Assembly (NCBI RefSeq): GCF_003254395.2
Contig: NC_037643.1
Location: 3,101,651-3,165,650 of the forward strand
Reading direction: 5' to 3'
Source: Apis mellifera
Taxonomy: Eukaryota; Arthropoda; Insecta; Hymenoptera; Apidae
Length of the DNA stretch: 64,000 bases
Shown: in pieces, positions 24,700 through 38,789 of the stretch
How the letters are laid out: each line of letters opens with the position of its first letter
Position numbering within the stretch: the stretch's first letter is position 1
Made by a program: the position numbers and the translations under genes
The notes under the pieces: generated by a model
What the model was told of the DNA's origin: nothing
What the model saw: only the letters and a program-made list of their open reading frames with translations
Databases searched by the model: none

Positions 24700-27600
24700 T
24701 TCTGTGGAAAGTGAACAAGGGAGGACGTGTCATCGCTGCCGGCTTGGAAAATTCTACTGCGCAGTAAGTAATTTTGATCGAATTTTGCTACCGAATTTAT
24801 AAATTATTGTTATTTTCGTTTGTTTAATCATCCTTTTATTATTTTGAGTGTCGAAATTAATTGATATTTTGAGATTTTTTCGTATTTTCGATGATTGAAT
24901 AGGTAGGAAAATTCTACTGCGCAATAAGTAATTTTGATCGAATTTCGCTATCTAATTTATAAATTATTGCTATTTTCGTTTATTTAATTATCCTCTTATT
25001 ATTTTAAGTATCGAAATTAATTGATATTTTGAGTTTTTTCGTATTTTCGACCATTGAATATCGATAGATTATATATACTATATATTAGGTCGGTGATCAT
25101 ATTTCTGTTTCTAAATGCGTCTCTTCGCAGTGTTTATGTACTTTTTTCTGTTTTGTTATGGTCGAGGGTAATTAGATGTTTCATAACATAGCTTTTCTAA
25201 GAAATAAGGTGTTTGTATTTTTCCCACGCTCGAAATGTTTCGACAGGCTTCGACAGGCTTCGACAGGTTTCGACAGGCGACGCGCGCATCTCACTCCCCC
25301 TTCCTCCCGCGTAAATTCGTTAACCGAAATTGTGCTACGTCATTGTGTATCCATATTCGTATTAGAAACTTTACTTTTTCTTGTGATTCCTTTGTTGCGT
25401 AGTACATACATAGTTTCTTCTTAATTTATCATTTCTATTATTATTATTATTAAATAAATACGCCATTATTATTATGCTTGGCAATCCTTTGAGGTTAAAT
25501 AATTCCCTTTTGTCTATTCGTTTATTTGACGATTACAGTGCTAATTAATTCACGTTCTGTCTTTTCAAGATAAAATTTGTGTTTGATTACTGGTTTACTT
25601 TTATTTATGGCCGATTAATTTTATAGATTTCATACGTATATTTGAAAATTCTCGTTCTCTTTTGTACAGATTATTACCCGTATCGGACCTGTATGTTGGC
25701 CGAGAAAAGGCGGGAAAAATTCCAACATGGACGCCATTATATTTTCTCAACGGGAACCTTGATTTTCTGCTCGTGTACTGTATGTATTTATGTATTTATT
25801 TTGTATTTATTCGATCATCATTATATGATATATTTTATCATTACGTAAAGGTATATTTATACATATATATTTTACATATATCTTATATGTGCAATGAACA
25901 TTCACCATAATTATTTATAATCTTGCATTAACGATATATATTCTAAATCCTTTAATTCATACAAAATTGATAATAATCGATTTGTTTAGTTTTTAATAAA
26001 AGCGGTAATTTTTTCTGAAACAAATGTTCGATAGAAAGAGGAAAAAATATTTTGCTTTTTTTACGTAGATCCCCCCTCCCCCCATTAATAATATATCTTT
26101 ATTTCCAGAAAATTTTTGTGATCGCGCGCAATGCGATCGGTAAATTCAGTGTTTGCTTCGTAACAGTTTTTTAATATTTAGAGCACACAATAGCTCTACT
26201 TAAATTACTAAATAATTATTCGCGAAACTAGAATCAGTGTTTATTCGCCGTTTCTATTTGAAATCGACGCGTCAGTAGCTTTTTATTTTATTTTTTTTAT
26301 TTTTTGAATATTCGTTTTCGGTACAGGGTAGAGTCAGTGTTCCTGGAGGAATCGGGCGATCATCCATCACGCGAAGAGGTAATTATTTATTTATATTAAA
26401 ATTTGAAAATTAATAGACATTTTTTTTTAATATTTTTACTTGAATATTTTATATCATTTAAATACTCGTAATTATACGTAATATTTTATATTTTGTTTAA
26501 GATGCCAGAGGGTCTTCATTTCTCGGACTTCAGTTTTAAACGATATTTGTGATCGCGCGCAATGCGATCGATAGATTCAGTGTTTGTTTCGTAATAGTCT
26601 TTTAATATTTAGAGCACACAATAGCTCTAATTAAATTACTATAATTATTCGCGAAACTAGAGTCAGTGTTTGTTCGCCGTTTCTATTTGAAATCGACGCG
26701 TTAGTAGTTTTTTATTTTTATTTTTTTATTTTATTGAATATTCGTTTTCGGTACAGGGTAGAGTCAGTGCTTCTTGAGGAATCGGGCGGTCATCCATCAC
26801 GCGAAGAGGTAATTGTTTTTATATATTTTTAATTGCTTCAACTTTTTCAAATAATCAGAATTTTAATGGTATTGTTTCATGTTTGGTTACAGTTTTCCCT
26901 TCCTCGTGATGACTACTTGACGATGACATCTTGGACCACGACAATGCAGATTCTTCGCATCTATTGGTGAGTCGCATGCATTTATGTTCCTCCGGTCATT
27001 CAATCATGTCGTAGGACGAAAGGTCCGTATCGACACGGATGACTGGTTGTATACGTAGAATTTTGCACGAGCACAGTGACCACGGGTATTATTATATATT
27101 ATATACTCGTGAATAGTAACATTTTTCTTGTATTTTATTTATTAGATCAGGATAGATCTTCTTGCACGTCGCGTTTTTGAAAAGATAATTATATTTATAT
27201 TATATATTAAATAAAAGAATAATTATTAATATATAGAATGATATGAATAATTAGTTTGATTGATCTATGATTGAAAATATTTTCTCTATGATTATTTGTA
27301 AAATGAATGAATATATTTATGAATATATTACAAATATTATTTATGGATAAAAATTAAGGATAAAATTAATTCAAATAAGTGAGAAATAAAATGAAATGAA
27401 TTGAAAATTGTGGAGAAGTCGGATATCCTCCGACTTCGTTACAATAAAAATATCAATTATTATACAATACAATTGATAGTGGATATTATCGTTATGGTAT
27501 GGTTATCGGTATGTTAATAAACAATTTATATTTTATTTTCGATTTCATCGTAATATTTAATTATAATGATTTTTGTTATAAACTTAAGTATGATTTTAAA

Positions 27601-30600
27601 TGTAAAAATATTTATTTTTTCCGTAAAAAACATATGTGAAACATTATGTGCAAGAAGATACTTCGCGACAGGTAGATTTCTGAATCGAAACAAGAAATTT
27701 TTGCAATAGATTTACGTTTTCGAAACCATGTTTTGATAAAGAGATCACCTGAGGTTATTTTCATTGAAATTCTTTTTAGAGTCAATTATTTTCTATTATT
27801 TCTTAATTGTCATATAATAATAAATTAATATAATTAAATTTAATATAATAAATTCAATAATATATCAAAATAAATTTCTTATTTGTTATTTCAATATTTT
27901 GCTTTTTAAAATTAATAAGAATTCATAATGTTTACAAAGAGAATTTATTAAAGTTTGAAATAAAATGAGCGAATCTAAAATGAGAAAACATTAGTCCGTT
28001 AGATATATTAATGATTTTTTTAGCTCAGGATTTTCAGATTTAATCCTTTCCGTGTTCTTTGCCAGGATCTCACTCACGTGCCCAGGTGTTACTTGGGTGA
28101 GAGAGAGGCGAAGGGCATGATGATTTTAGTTCATAAGCTAATAAAAATTTTTTAGCGATTGACGATGCGTTAGTGTATCGTGCACGACGTATTTTCCACA
28201 TTTTGTGTGTGTGGTTAGGCTGTGGAATTGCGTCGTTTAATTTGTTATTCTATATAACTCGAATATTTAATATAATTATGATTAATCTCGTTACAATTTG
28301 TTGACAACAATAACTTGTCAACAATATTAGATTTTTTTACTTTGAAATATAACAAATTTGATGATCGTAAGAGATATATTGTTTTGTTAATAAATATTAA
28401 TAATTAAAATTGAGATATACACATATTATCATGACATTGTACGCAATGATCGCTAGCCATCGTCAATCGATTTCAGGAAAATGGTACGTAAAGTTAGAGT
28501 GTGCAAGTAGTATGCCAAGCTCGGGTGTCGGAGGCGTCCCGGGACGTTTTCCCTAGTGTAGGATTTTGCGCCCGAGTATTATGTGTGAGAATCGTTGAAT
28601 GAATGTGTTGGTATGCCTGTTTTGCTATTTTTTAAATATAGGGCTAGGTAGGATAGGTAGTATACTTTCTGGTGTGTATGTTAATTATAAGTAGGTAGGG
28701 CCGGGCAGGTTGTCACAGTCTCTGATCGGGTAGGCGCGCTTTTCGCGTGACAATCTGTTTCAGGAAATAAATAAAATTTGAAGAATCGAGAGTGAAACCG
28801 GTTGAAACGAGCGGAGCATGCCACTCGTTTTTGGCTTTGCTCATGCGATTTTTCGAATTTCCGCGGTCGTGGTTCGCGAAAGATTTCGAAACGAACGTTG
28901 AGCTCGAGATTCTGCACGCGCACGATGGACGATCATTAAGATCGTTAATCGTTCATGTGCACTCAGTTTCCGCGATTTAGACTTTTTTTTTTCTTTTTTT
29001 TCTTTGATTTACGATTAGTGAGTCTCGAGCCTAGATTTAAGTTTCAGCGGGCATTGCGCCCGAAGGAGGAAGACCGAAGAGGCCTCGACAAACTGTCACG
29101 AAGAGGGGCTGCAACGAATGGTTTCTCATTTTTTGGTTCTTGTTTGGATCCAAAGAATGGGAAGTCATTGTTACTATTTTGTCACTGCGCTCGTTTAGTA
29201 ATATGTAGTATTTGTTGTTGTGTCGTCTGGCCGTTTGCATGCCGGCCCATCATCCAGATCCAGTCATCATGGGCATCGCGTTTTTTATTAGTGTTGCGAT
29301 TGATTAATAACGGGTTGAATTAGAGTCCTTTGTTACATATGTTGCGTTTGCATTAGTGTTGCGTTAAATAAGAATCGCGTTTGCATTAGTGTTGCGTTAA
29401 GATGAGAATCGCGTTTGCATTAGTGTTGCGTTAAGATGAGAATCGCGTTTGCATTAGTGTTGCGTTAAGATGAGAATCGCGTTTGCATTAGTGTTGCGTT
29501 AAGATGAGAATCGCGTTTGCATTAGTGTTGCGTTAAAATGAGAATCGCGTTTGCATTAGTGTTGCGTTAAGATGAGAATCGCGTTTGCATTAGTGTTGCG
29601 TTAAAATGAGAATCGCGTTTTACATTAGTGTTGCGTTAAAATAAGATTCGCGTTTGTTCAAGTAGTGTTGCGAATATTGAATGCCCAAATTTCTTTCACT
29701 GGAATTGTGGAAGAACTCAACGTTCCTGTTCCTGAATCATCTTAAGTAGCTAAAGATGCTACAAGGATGATTGTACAATGGCAATCATTAAGGAGACCAT
29801 TGGTTCTTTTTTGGATCATTTTTTATTAGTGTTGCGTTGTTTAAAATTGAGTGCATAGAGTAACATTGCGTAAATAATTGATTATTTCCGGGAATTTTCC
29901 ATGTCTTTGTTGTTTTGTTTTTTTTTTGTTTTTTTTTTTTTTTTTTGTTTTTTTTTAATAAATGTAAATTAATTAATATTGCAAGTATAAGAAGCACTCA
30001 TCGCGGTTGATTTAAAAATTTTTATTTGATAAAAGGATATATTATTTTATTAGTGTTGCGATACGAAATGAATATTCCACTCACGGTTTGTTATTCGATT
30101 CATATCGAGTGGAAGATATTTTTATTTTAGTAGTCCTTCTGACTACTACATTTTTTTCTTTTTCAGCATCCCTTCACATTATATTTCCTACATTCGTTGC
30201 AAAAAATACTGCTAATATTTGTAATATTTGTTTTTCTCTTTGATGAAGACTTAGTCATTAAAATTTTGAATTAAAATTGTTTTTATGAAATTTTTTGAAA
30301 TGAATAATAGTGAATGTTCATTATATTTATCATTTTATATCATTAATTTTTAAGAAATTACAATATTTTTTATACTGTTATGCTAATCCTTTATTTGAGT
30401 TTGTTTCAGGTATATCAATTTCTTTCAGGTATAATATTTCTATTTCAAGAAAATTTTGTATCATCGATTAATAAATATTTATGTTACTAATTATTTAGAA
30501 TTTTATTTGTTTCAGGACCTACTTTGAAATCAATCAATTATCACTCATCATTATATTATATCATTACATTTTATATAATGTTTATTTTTAACTAGAAGGG

Positions 30601-31800
30601 GCCCCTAAACAAATCTTTTAGATAGATTTTTATACTGATAGGTAGTACCTTCTTTTAGAAATATAGAGAGAAATGCATTTAGATTCTGTATTGATAAAGA
30701 TGATGTGATAAGGTGTGATTCTGTAATGAATTAGAAAGATATAATTGTATTTTATTAGATTCTGTGGATAGGTAAGGATGATGTGAGTCTGTAATGAATT
30801 GGAAAGGTATAATTGTATTTTATTAGATTCTATGGATAGATAGGGATGATGTGATAGGATGTGAGTCTGTAATGAATTGGAAAGGTATAATTGTATCTTG
30901 TAAAATTCTAAGATTCTATGTAGGTAGAGATGGTGTGATAAAGTGTGACTCTGTAATGAATTGGAAAGATGTAACTGTATTTTATTAGATTCTGTGGATA
31001 GGTAAGGATAATGTGAGTCTGTAATGAATTGGAAAGGTATAATTGTATCTTATAAAATTAGATTCTATGTAGGTAGAGATGGTGTGATTCTATTAAGATT
31101 TTTATGTAGATAGGCTTCTCTTTAATCTTTGAATTAGGAAGGTATTACTTTTAGATTTTTGAATAAAATGATTGAAATAAGGATTTAGTTAATATATAAG
31201 TAAGAAGAGAATAAGAGGTTAGGTTTAGGCTTGATGTTGAATATTATAGGTTAAGTTTCCTTAAGAATTATATTAAATTAACATTTATGATTCGGATATT
31301 TCTAAGTTGATTTATTGAAATTTTTATATTGAAAAATTTAAGGAAAGTAGTAAGTAGATTGCTTGTAGAATTGCTGTTGTAGAAAATAGAACATATTTCC
31401 AAATGCATCCTTAATAATGCTTGGTAATGCTTGATAATGATGATTGATATTAAAAGTGGTAATAAAATAAGTAAAATTCTCTGTGAAATGCATTTAACTT
31501 TTTTTTTTTGTTTTCAAACTTCATAATATATTAATATTTTATATATTTATACTCATAACAATATAAAATATTAATGTATATATGAAGTAATGTGTTGTTT
31601 TTCATTTTTCAAATTTCATAGAGATGTGTTGTATAGAATTAAGATTTAATTCAATTTTTATTTTCAGATTTAACTTCACGGTTTTTTTTTAAATTCCCAG
31701 CAATCTCCAATCTTAAGAATTGGTGAGACTTAGAAATCATTATTATTTACTACATAATTTATTTTTGTATCCTCCGTACAATTATAAATTTTATAGTAAA
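24695..31800 (+). ncRNA. Unit 3: putative long non-coding RNA gene copy
   Basis: This copy is collinear with unit 2. Its initiator is at 24694-24699, the exon 1 donor at 24764-24769, and exon-like blocks lie at 25670-25779, 26327-26378, 26757-26808 and 26893-26966, with the 34-bp minisatellite at 29344-29672. It is about 34 bp shorter per period than unit 2, almost entirely through single-base losses in homopolymers. Examples are one T fewer at about 25179, and one A fewer at about 25707, which makes its second exon 110 instead of 111 nt. These look more like consensus errors than evolution. Confidence 0.35.
29344..29672 (+). repeat. 34-bp minisatellite, unit 3
   Basis: It is identical in organisation to unit 2, apart from one lost A in the first copy (TTAAATAAG instead of TTAAAATAAG). 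Confidence 0.9.
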
Positions 31801-32600
31801 TAATATTTAGAAATAAATATTTATAAATAATTTAAAATGTGTATAAATAAACAAAACGAAAACTATAAAAATAGAATAAAATATATAAATAATAAAATAT
31901 TAAATATATATATGATTCTTAGTTTTGTTCATTTATGTATGCATATCAAATCATTTATATATATTTACTACTTCAGTTATTTAGTTATTTATATATTTAT
32001 TCATCCATTTCTGTACATTTACTAGCTTATTTCAGTACATTTTGTTTTGTTTATTTACATATTAATCAAATTATTTATATATTTATTCCTTCAGTTATAT
32101 AATTATATTTTATATATTTAATCATTCTTTTAGTGATTTATTTGTAAACTTTTTGACCACTTATGTATATACACATTACATAAATAAATTCATTTATTCA
32201 TTCATTGATATAGTGATTAATTTTTAGATCTTTATATTTTGTGCATTTATATATTTCACAAATTTATTTATTTATTTGGTTATTGCTTCATTTATTCAAT
32301 TATTTAAATACTTGTTTAGAGATTTATTTATAGACTTTTTGTTTTATTCATTTATATATTTTTGACATTTATGTATGCATCCAATTATTTATTTATCATT
32401 TATTTATTCAGTTTTTCATATATTTATTCATTCTTTTATTAAGATTAATTTGCCTATTGATTTACTTATAGATTTGTTCATTTGTTTCGTTCATTTATTT
32501 CTATATCAATTGATATATATATTTCTTACTTTAATTTAATTACTTTAATTTATATTTATTTGATTAAAGATTTTTCTATGCTTTTTTTATTTTTTGTTCA

Positions 32601-32645
<45 letters not shown>

Positions 32646-33396
32646 ACATATTTTCATGAATCCTTTTAGTTATTTAATTATTTATTCATTTCTTTATTCA
32701 TTCATGATGTATCTAGAGTTTTATGATTAGATTTATTAATTATTAATAAAATATTATAATTAGAATACAGTGATATATAAATAACAAAATAAATGAAACA
32801 GAGAACAAATAATTTGATGCATACACAAATGAAACTAACAAATTTAAGAAATCTATAAATGAATCATTAGCAAATGAATGAATAAATATATATATAACTA
32901 AAACAATAAAGTAATAAATAAATAAATGAAACAGAAAACAAATAATTTGATGCATACACAAATGAAACTAACAAATTTAAGAAATCTATAAATAAATCAA
33001 TAGTAAATGAATGAATAAATATATATATATAACTAAACAATAAAGTAATAAATAAATAAATGAATAAATTTATGAAATATATGTTGATGAACAAGATATA
33101 AAAGTTTACAAATAAATCATTATCTATATCTAAATCAATAAAATAATAAATAAACAAATAAATTTATGAAATATATAAACGAATAAAAATCTACATTAAA
33201 ATACAAATAAATAATTATCTAATAAATGAATAAATATGTAAGTAAATAAATAAATAAAAATATAGGGATATAATAATGTTAATTAAATAAATAAATAAAC
33301 AAATTGAAATATATAATATAATTTAAATGAATAAAATACAAAATTTACAAGAAAGTTATCGAAAAAAGCAAAAATAAATAAATATATAAATATATA

Positions 33397-33443
<47 letters not shown>

Positions 33444-33709
33444 TAAATAAATAAATAAAGATTAAATAAACAAATGATTTTATTTTAAAAAATCTACAAA
33501 TAAATCATTGGACAAGCATATCGATTATAATCGATATAAGTCGATAAATCGATCAATAAATAAATTATACATTGAAAAATGTATAAATAAGAAAAATATA
33601 AATAATTAAAATAAATTTAATAATAGAAATAAATTAATAATATATTTTTTTAATACTATTAATTAAAATAATTAAAATATATTGTGTAATATTTTAATTA
33701 TTCCACACG
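31801..33709. repeat. AT-rich spacer between units 3 and 4
   Basis: It has the same organisation, with (TA)n at about 32604-32643 and a still shorter one at about 33404-33434. The (TA)n lengths are among the few real differences between spacers. No gene. Confidence 0.75.
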
Positions 33710-33798
33710 ATTTCGATTATCGAAATAATCGAAATGTCGACTTTCGGCATCAGCCAATGAGAGAGCTTCTTGGCGACTTTTGGCGCGCAATGTCAGTC
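33710..33798 (+). promoter_or_regulatory. Unit 4 promoter-like block
   Basis: It has the same elements: palindrome arms at 33710-33720 and 33725-33735, CCAAT at 33754-33758, an E2F-like element around 33779-33788, and the initiator at 33793-33798. Confidence 0.5.
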
Positions 33799-36700
33799 TT
33801 CTGTGGAAAGTGAACAAGGGAGGACGTGTCATCGCTGCCGGCTTGGAAAATTCTACTGCGCAGTAAGTAATTTTGATCGAATTTTGCTACCGAATTTATA
33901 AATTATTGTTATTTTCGTTTGTTTAATCATCCTTTTATTATTTTGAGTGTCGAAATTAATTGATATTTTGAGATTTTTTCGTATTTTCGATGATTGAATA
34001 GGTAGGAAAATTCTACTGCGCAATAAGTAATTTTGATCGAATTTCGCTATCTAATTTATAAATTATTGCTATTTTCGTTTATTTAATTATCCTCTTATTA
34101 TTTTAAGTATCGAAATTAATTGATATTTTGAGTTTTTTCGTATTTTCGACCATTGAATATCGATAGATTATATATACTATATATTAGGTCGGTGATCATA
34201 TTTCTGTTTCTAAATGCGTCTCTTCGCAGTGTTTATGTACTTTTTCTGTTTTGTTATGGTCGAGGGTAATTAGATGTTTTCATAACATAGCTTTTCTAAG
34301 AAATAAGGTGTTTGTATTTTTCCCACGCTCGAAATGTTTCGACAGGCTTCGACAGGCTTCGACAGGTTTCGACAGGCGACGCGCGCATCTCACTCCCCCT
34401 TCCTCCCGCGTAAATTCGTTAACCGAAATTGTGCTACGTCATTGTGTATCCATATTCGTATTAGAAACTTTACTTTTTCTTGTGATTCCTTTGTTGCGTA
34501 GTACATACATAGTTTCTTCTTAATTTATCATTTCTATTATTATTATTATTAAATAAATACGCCATTATTATTATGCTTGGCAATCCTTTGAGGTTAAATA
34601 ATTCCCTTTTGTCTATTCGTTTATTTGACGATTACAGTGCTAATTAATTCACGTTCTGTCTTTTCAAGATAAAATTTGTGTTTGATTACTGGTTTACTTT
34701 TATTTATGGCCGATTAATTTTATAGATTTCATACGTATATTTGAAAATTCTCGTTCTCTTTTGTACAGATTATTACCCGTATCGGACCTGTATGTTGGCC
34801 GAGAAAAAGGCGGGAAAAATTCCAACATGGACGCCATTATATTTTCTCAACGGGAACCTTGATTTTCTGCTCGTGTACTGTATGTATTTATGTATTTATT
34901 TTGTATTTATTCGATCATCATTATATGATATATTTTATCATTACGTAAAGGTATATTTTATACATATATATTTTACATATATCTTATATGTGCAATGAAC
35001 ATTCACCATAATTATTTATAATCTTGCATTAACGATATATATTCTAAATCCTTTAATTCATACAAAATTGATAATAATCGATTTGTTTAGTTTTTAATAA
35101 AAGCGGTAATTTTTTCTGAAACAAATGTTCGATAGAAAGAGGAAAAAATATTTTGCTTTTTTTTACGTAGATCCCCCCTCCCCCCATTAATAATATATCT
35201 TTATTTCCAGAAAATTTTTGTGATCGCGCGCAATGCGATCGGTAAATTCAGTGTTTGCTTCGTAACAGTTTTTTAATATTTAGAGCACACAATAGCTCTA
35301 CTTAAATTACTAAATAATTATTCGCGAAACTAGAATCAGTGTTTATTCGCCGTTTCTATTTGAAATCGACGCGTCAGTAGCTTTTTATTTTTATTTTTTT
35401 TATTTTTTTGAATATTCGTTTTCGGTACAGGGTAGAGTCAGTGTTCCTGGAGGAATCGGGCGATCATCCATCACGCGAAGAGGTAATTATTTATTTATAT
35501 TAAAATTTGAAAATTAATAGACATTTTTTTTTTAATATTTTTACTTGAATATTTTTATATCATTTAAATACTCGTAATTATACGTAATATTTTATATTTT
35601 GTTTAAGATGCCAGAGGGTCTTCATTTCTCGGACTTCAGTTTTAAACGATATTTGTGATCGCGCGCAATGCGATCGATAGATTCAGTGTTTGTTTCGTAA
35701 TAGTCTTTTAATATTTAGAGCACACAATAGCTCTAATTAAATTACTATAATTATTCGCGAAACTAGAGTCAGTGTTTGTTCGCCGTTTCTATTTGAAATC
35801 GACGCGTTAGTAGTTTTTTATTTTTATTTTTTTATTTTATTGAATATTCGTTTTCGGTACAGGGTAGAGTCAGTGCTTCTTGAGGAATCGGGCGGTCATC
35901 CATCACGCGAAGAGGTAATTGTTTTTATATATTTTTTAATTGCTTCAACTTTTTCAAATAATCAGAATTTTAATGGTATTGTTTCATGTTTGGTTACAGT
36001 TTTCCCTTCCTCGTGATGACTACTTGACGATGACATCTTGGACCACGACAATGCAGATTCTTCGCATCTATTGGTGAGTCGCATGCATTTATGTTCCTCC
36101 GGTCATTCAATCATGTCGTAGGACGAAAGGTCCGTATCGACACGGATGACTGGTTGTATACGTAGAATTTTGCACGAGCACAGTGACCACGGGTATTTAT
36201 TATATATTATATACTCGTGAATAGTAACATTTTTCTTGTATTTTATTTATTAGATCAGGATAGATCTTCTTGCACGTCGCGTTTTTGAAAAGATAATTAT
36301 ATTTTATATTATATATTAAATAAAAGAATAATTATTAATATATAGAATGATATGAATAATTAGTTTGATTGATCTATGATTGAAAATATTTTCTCTATGA
36401 TTATTTGTAAAATGAATGAATATATTTATGAATATTATTACAAATATTATTTATGGATAAAAATTAAGGATAAAATTAATTCAAATAAGTGAGAAATAAA
36501 ATGAAATGAATTGAAAATTGTGGAGAAGTCGGATATCCTCCGACTTCGTTACAATAAAAATATCAATTATTATACAATACAATTGATAGTGGATATTATC
36601 GTTATGGTATGGTTATCGGTATGTTAATAAACAATTTATATTTTATTTTCGATTTCATCGTAATATTTAATTATAATGATTTTTGTTATAAACTTAAGTA

Positions 36701-38459
36701 TGATTTTAAATGTAAAAATATTTATTTTTTCCGTAAAAAAACATATGTGAAACATTATGTGCAAGAAGATACTTCGCGACAGGTAGATTTCTGAATCGAA
36801 ACAAGAAATTTTTTGCAATAGATTTACGTTTTCGAAACCATGTTTTGATAAAGAGATCACCTGAGGTTATTTTCATTGAAATTCTTTTTAGAGTCAATTA
36901 TTTTCTATTATTTCTTAATTGTCATATAATAATAAATTAATATAATTAAATTTAATATAATAAATTCAATAATATATCAAAAATAAATTTCTTATTTGTT
37001 ATTTCAATATTTTTGCTTTTTAAAATTAATAAGAATTCATAATGTTTACAAAGAGAATTTATTAAAGTTTGAAATAAAATGAGCGAATCTAAAATGAGAA
37101 AACATTAGTCCGTTAGATATATTAATGATTTTTTTTAGCTCAGGATTTTCAGATTTAATCCTTTCCGTGTTCTTTGCCAGGATCTCACTCACGTGCCCAG
37201 GTGTTACTTGGGTGAGAGAGAGGCGAAGGGCATGATGATTTTAGTTCATAAGCTAATAAAAATTTTTTAGCGATTGACGATGCGTTAGTGTATCGTGCAC
37301 GACGTATTTTCCACATTTTGTGTGTGTGGTTAGGCTGTGGAATTGCGTCGTTTAATTTGTTATTCTATATAACTCGAAATATTTAATATAATTATGATTA
37401 ATCTCGTTACAATTTGTTGACAACAATAACTTGTCAACAATATTAGATTTTTTTACTTTGAAATATAACAAATTTGATGATCGTAAGAGATATATTGTTT
37501 TGTTAATAAATATTAATAATTAAAATTGAGATATACACATATTATCATGACATTGTACGCAATGATCGCTAGCCATCGTCAATCGATTTCAGGAAAATGG
37601 TACGTAAAGTTAGAGTGTGCAAGTAGTATGCCAAGCTCGGGTGTCGGAGGCGTCCCGGGACGTTTTCCCTAGTGTAGGATTTTGCGCCCGAGTATTATGT
37701 GTGAGAATCGTTGAATGAATGTGTTGGTATGCCTGTTTTGCTATTTTTTAAATATAGGGCTAGGTAGGATAGGTAGTATACTTTCTGGTGTGTATGTTAA
37801 TTATAAGTAGGTAGGGCCGGGCAGGTTGTCACAGTCTCTGATCGGGTAGGCGCGCTTTTCGCGTGACAATCTGTTTCAGGAAATAAATAAAATTTGAAGA
37901 ATCGAGAGTGAAACCGGTTGAAACGAGCGGAGCATGCCACTCGTTTTTGGCTTTGCTCATGCGATTTTTCGAATTTCCGCGGTCGTGGTTCGCGAAAGAT
38001 TTCGAAACGAACGTTGAGCTCGAGATTCTGCACGCGCACGATGGACGATCATTAAGATCGTTAATCGTTCATGTGCACTCAGTTTCCGCGATTTAGACTT
38101 TTTTTTTTCTTTTTTTTCTTTGATTTACGATTAGTGAGTCTCGAGCCTAGATTTAAGTTTCAGCGGGCATTGCGCCCGAAGGAGGAAGACCGAAGAGGCC
38201 TCGACAAACTGTCACGAAGAGGGGCTGCAACGAATGGTTTCTCATTTTTTGGTTCTTGTTTGGATCCAAAGAATGGGAAGTCATTGTTACTATTTTGTCA
38301 CTGCGCTCGTTTAGTAATATGTAGTATTTGTTGTTGTGTCGTCTGGCCGTTTGCATGCCGGCCCATCATCCAGATCCAGTCATCATGGGCATCGCGTTTT
38401 TTATTAGTGTTGCGATTGATTAATAACGGGTTGAATTAGAGTCCTTTGTTACATATGTT

Positions 38460-38789
38460 GCGTTTGCATTAGTGTTGCGTTAAAATAAGAATCGCGTTTG
38501 CATTAGTGTTGCGTTAAGATGAGAATCGCGTTTGCATTAGTGTTGCGTTAAGATGAGAATCGCGTTTGCATTAGTGTTGCGTTAAGATGAGAATCGCGTT
38601 TGCATTAGTGTTGCGTTAAGATGAGAATCGCGTTTGCATTAGTGTTGCGTTAAAATGAGAATCGCGTTTGCATTAGTGTTGCGTTAAGATGAGAATCGCG
38701 TTTGCATTAGTGTTGCGTTAAAATGAGAATCGCGTTTTACATTAGTGTTGCGTTAAAATAAGATTCGCGTTTGTTCAAGTAGTGTTGCG
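38460..38789 (+). repeat. 34-bp minisatellite, unit 4
   Basis: It has the same copy number and variant order as the other units. It lies about 600 bp before unit 4 starts to diverge. Confidence 0.9.
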
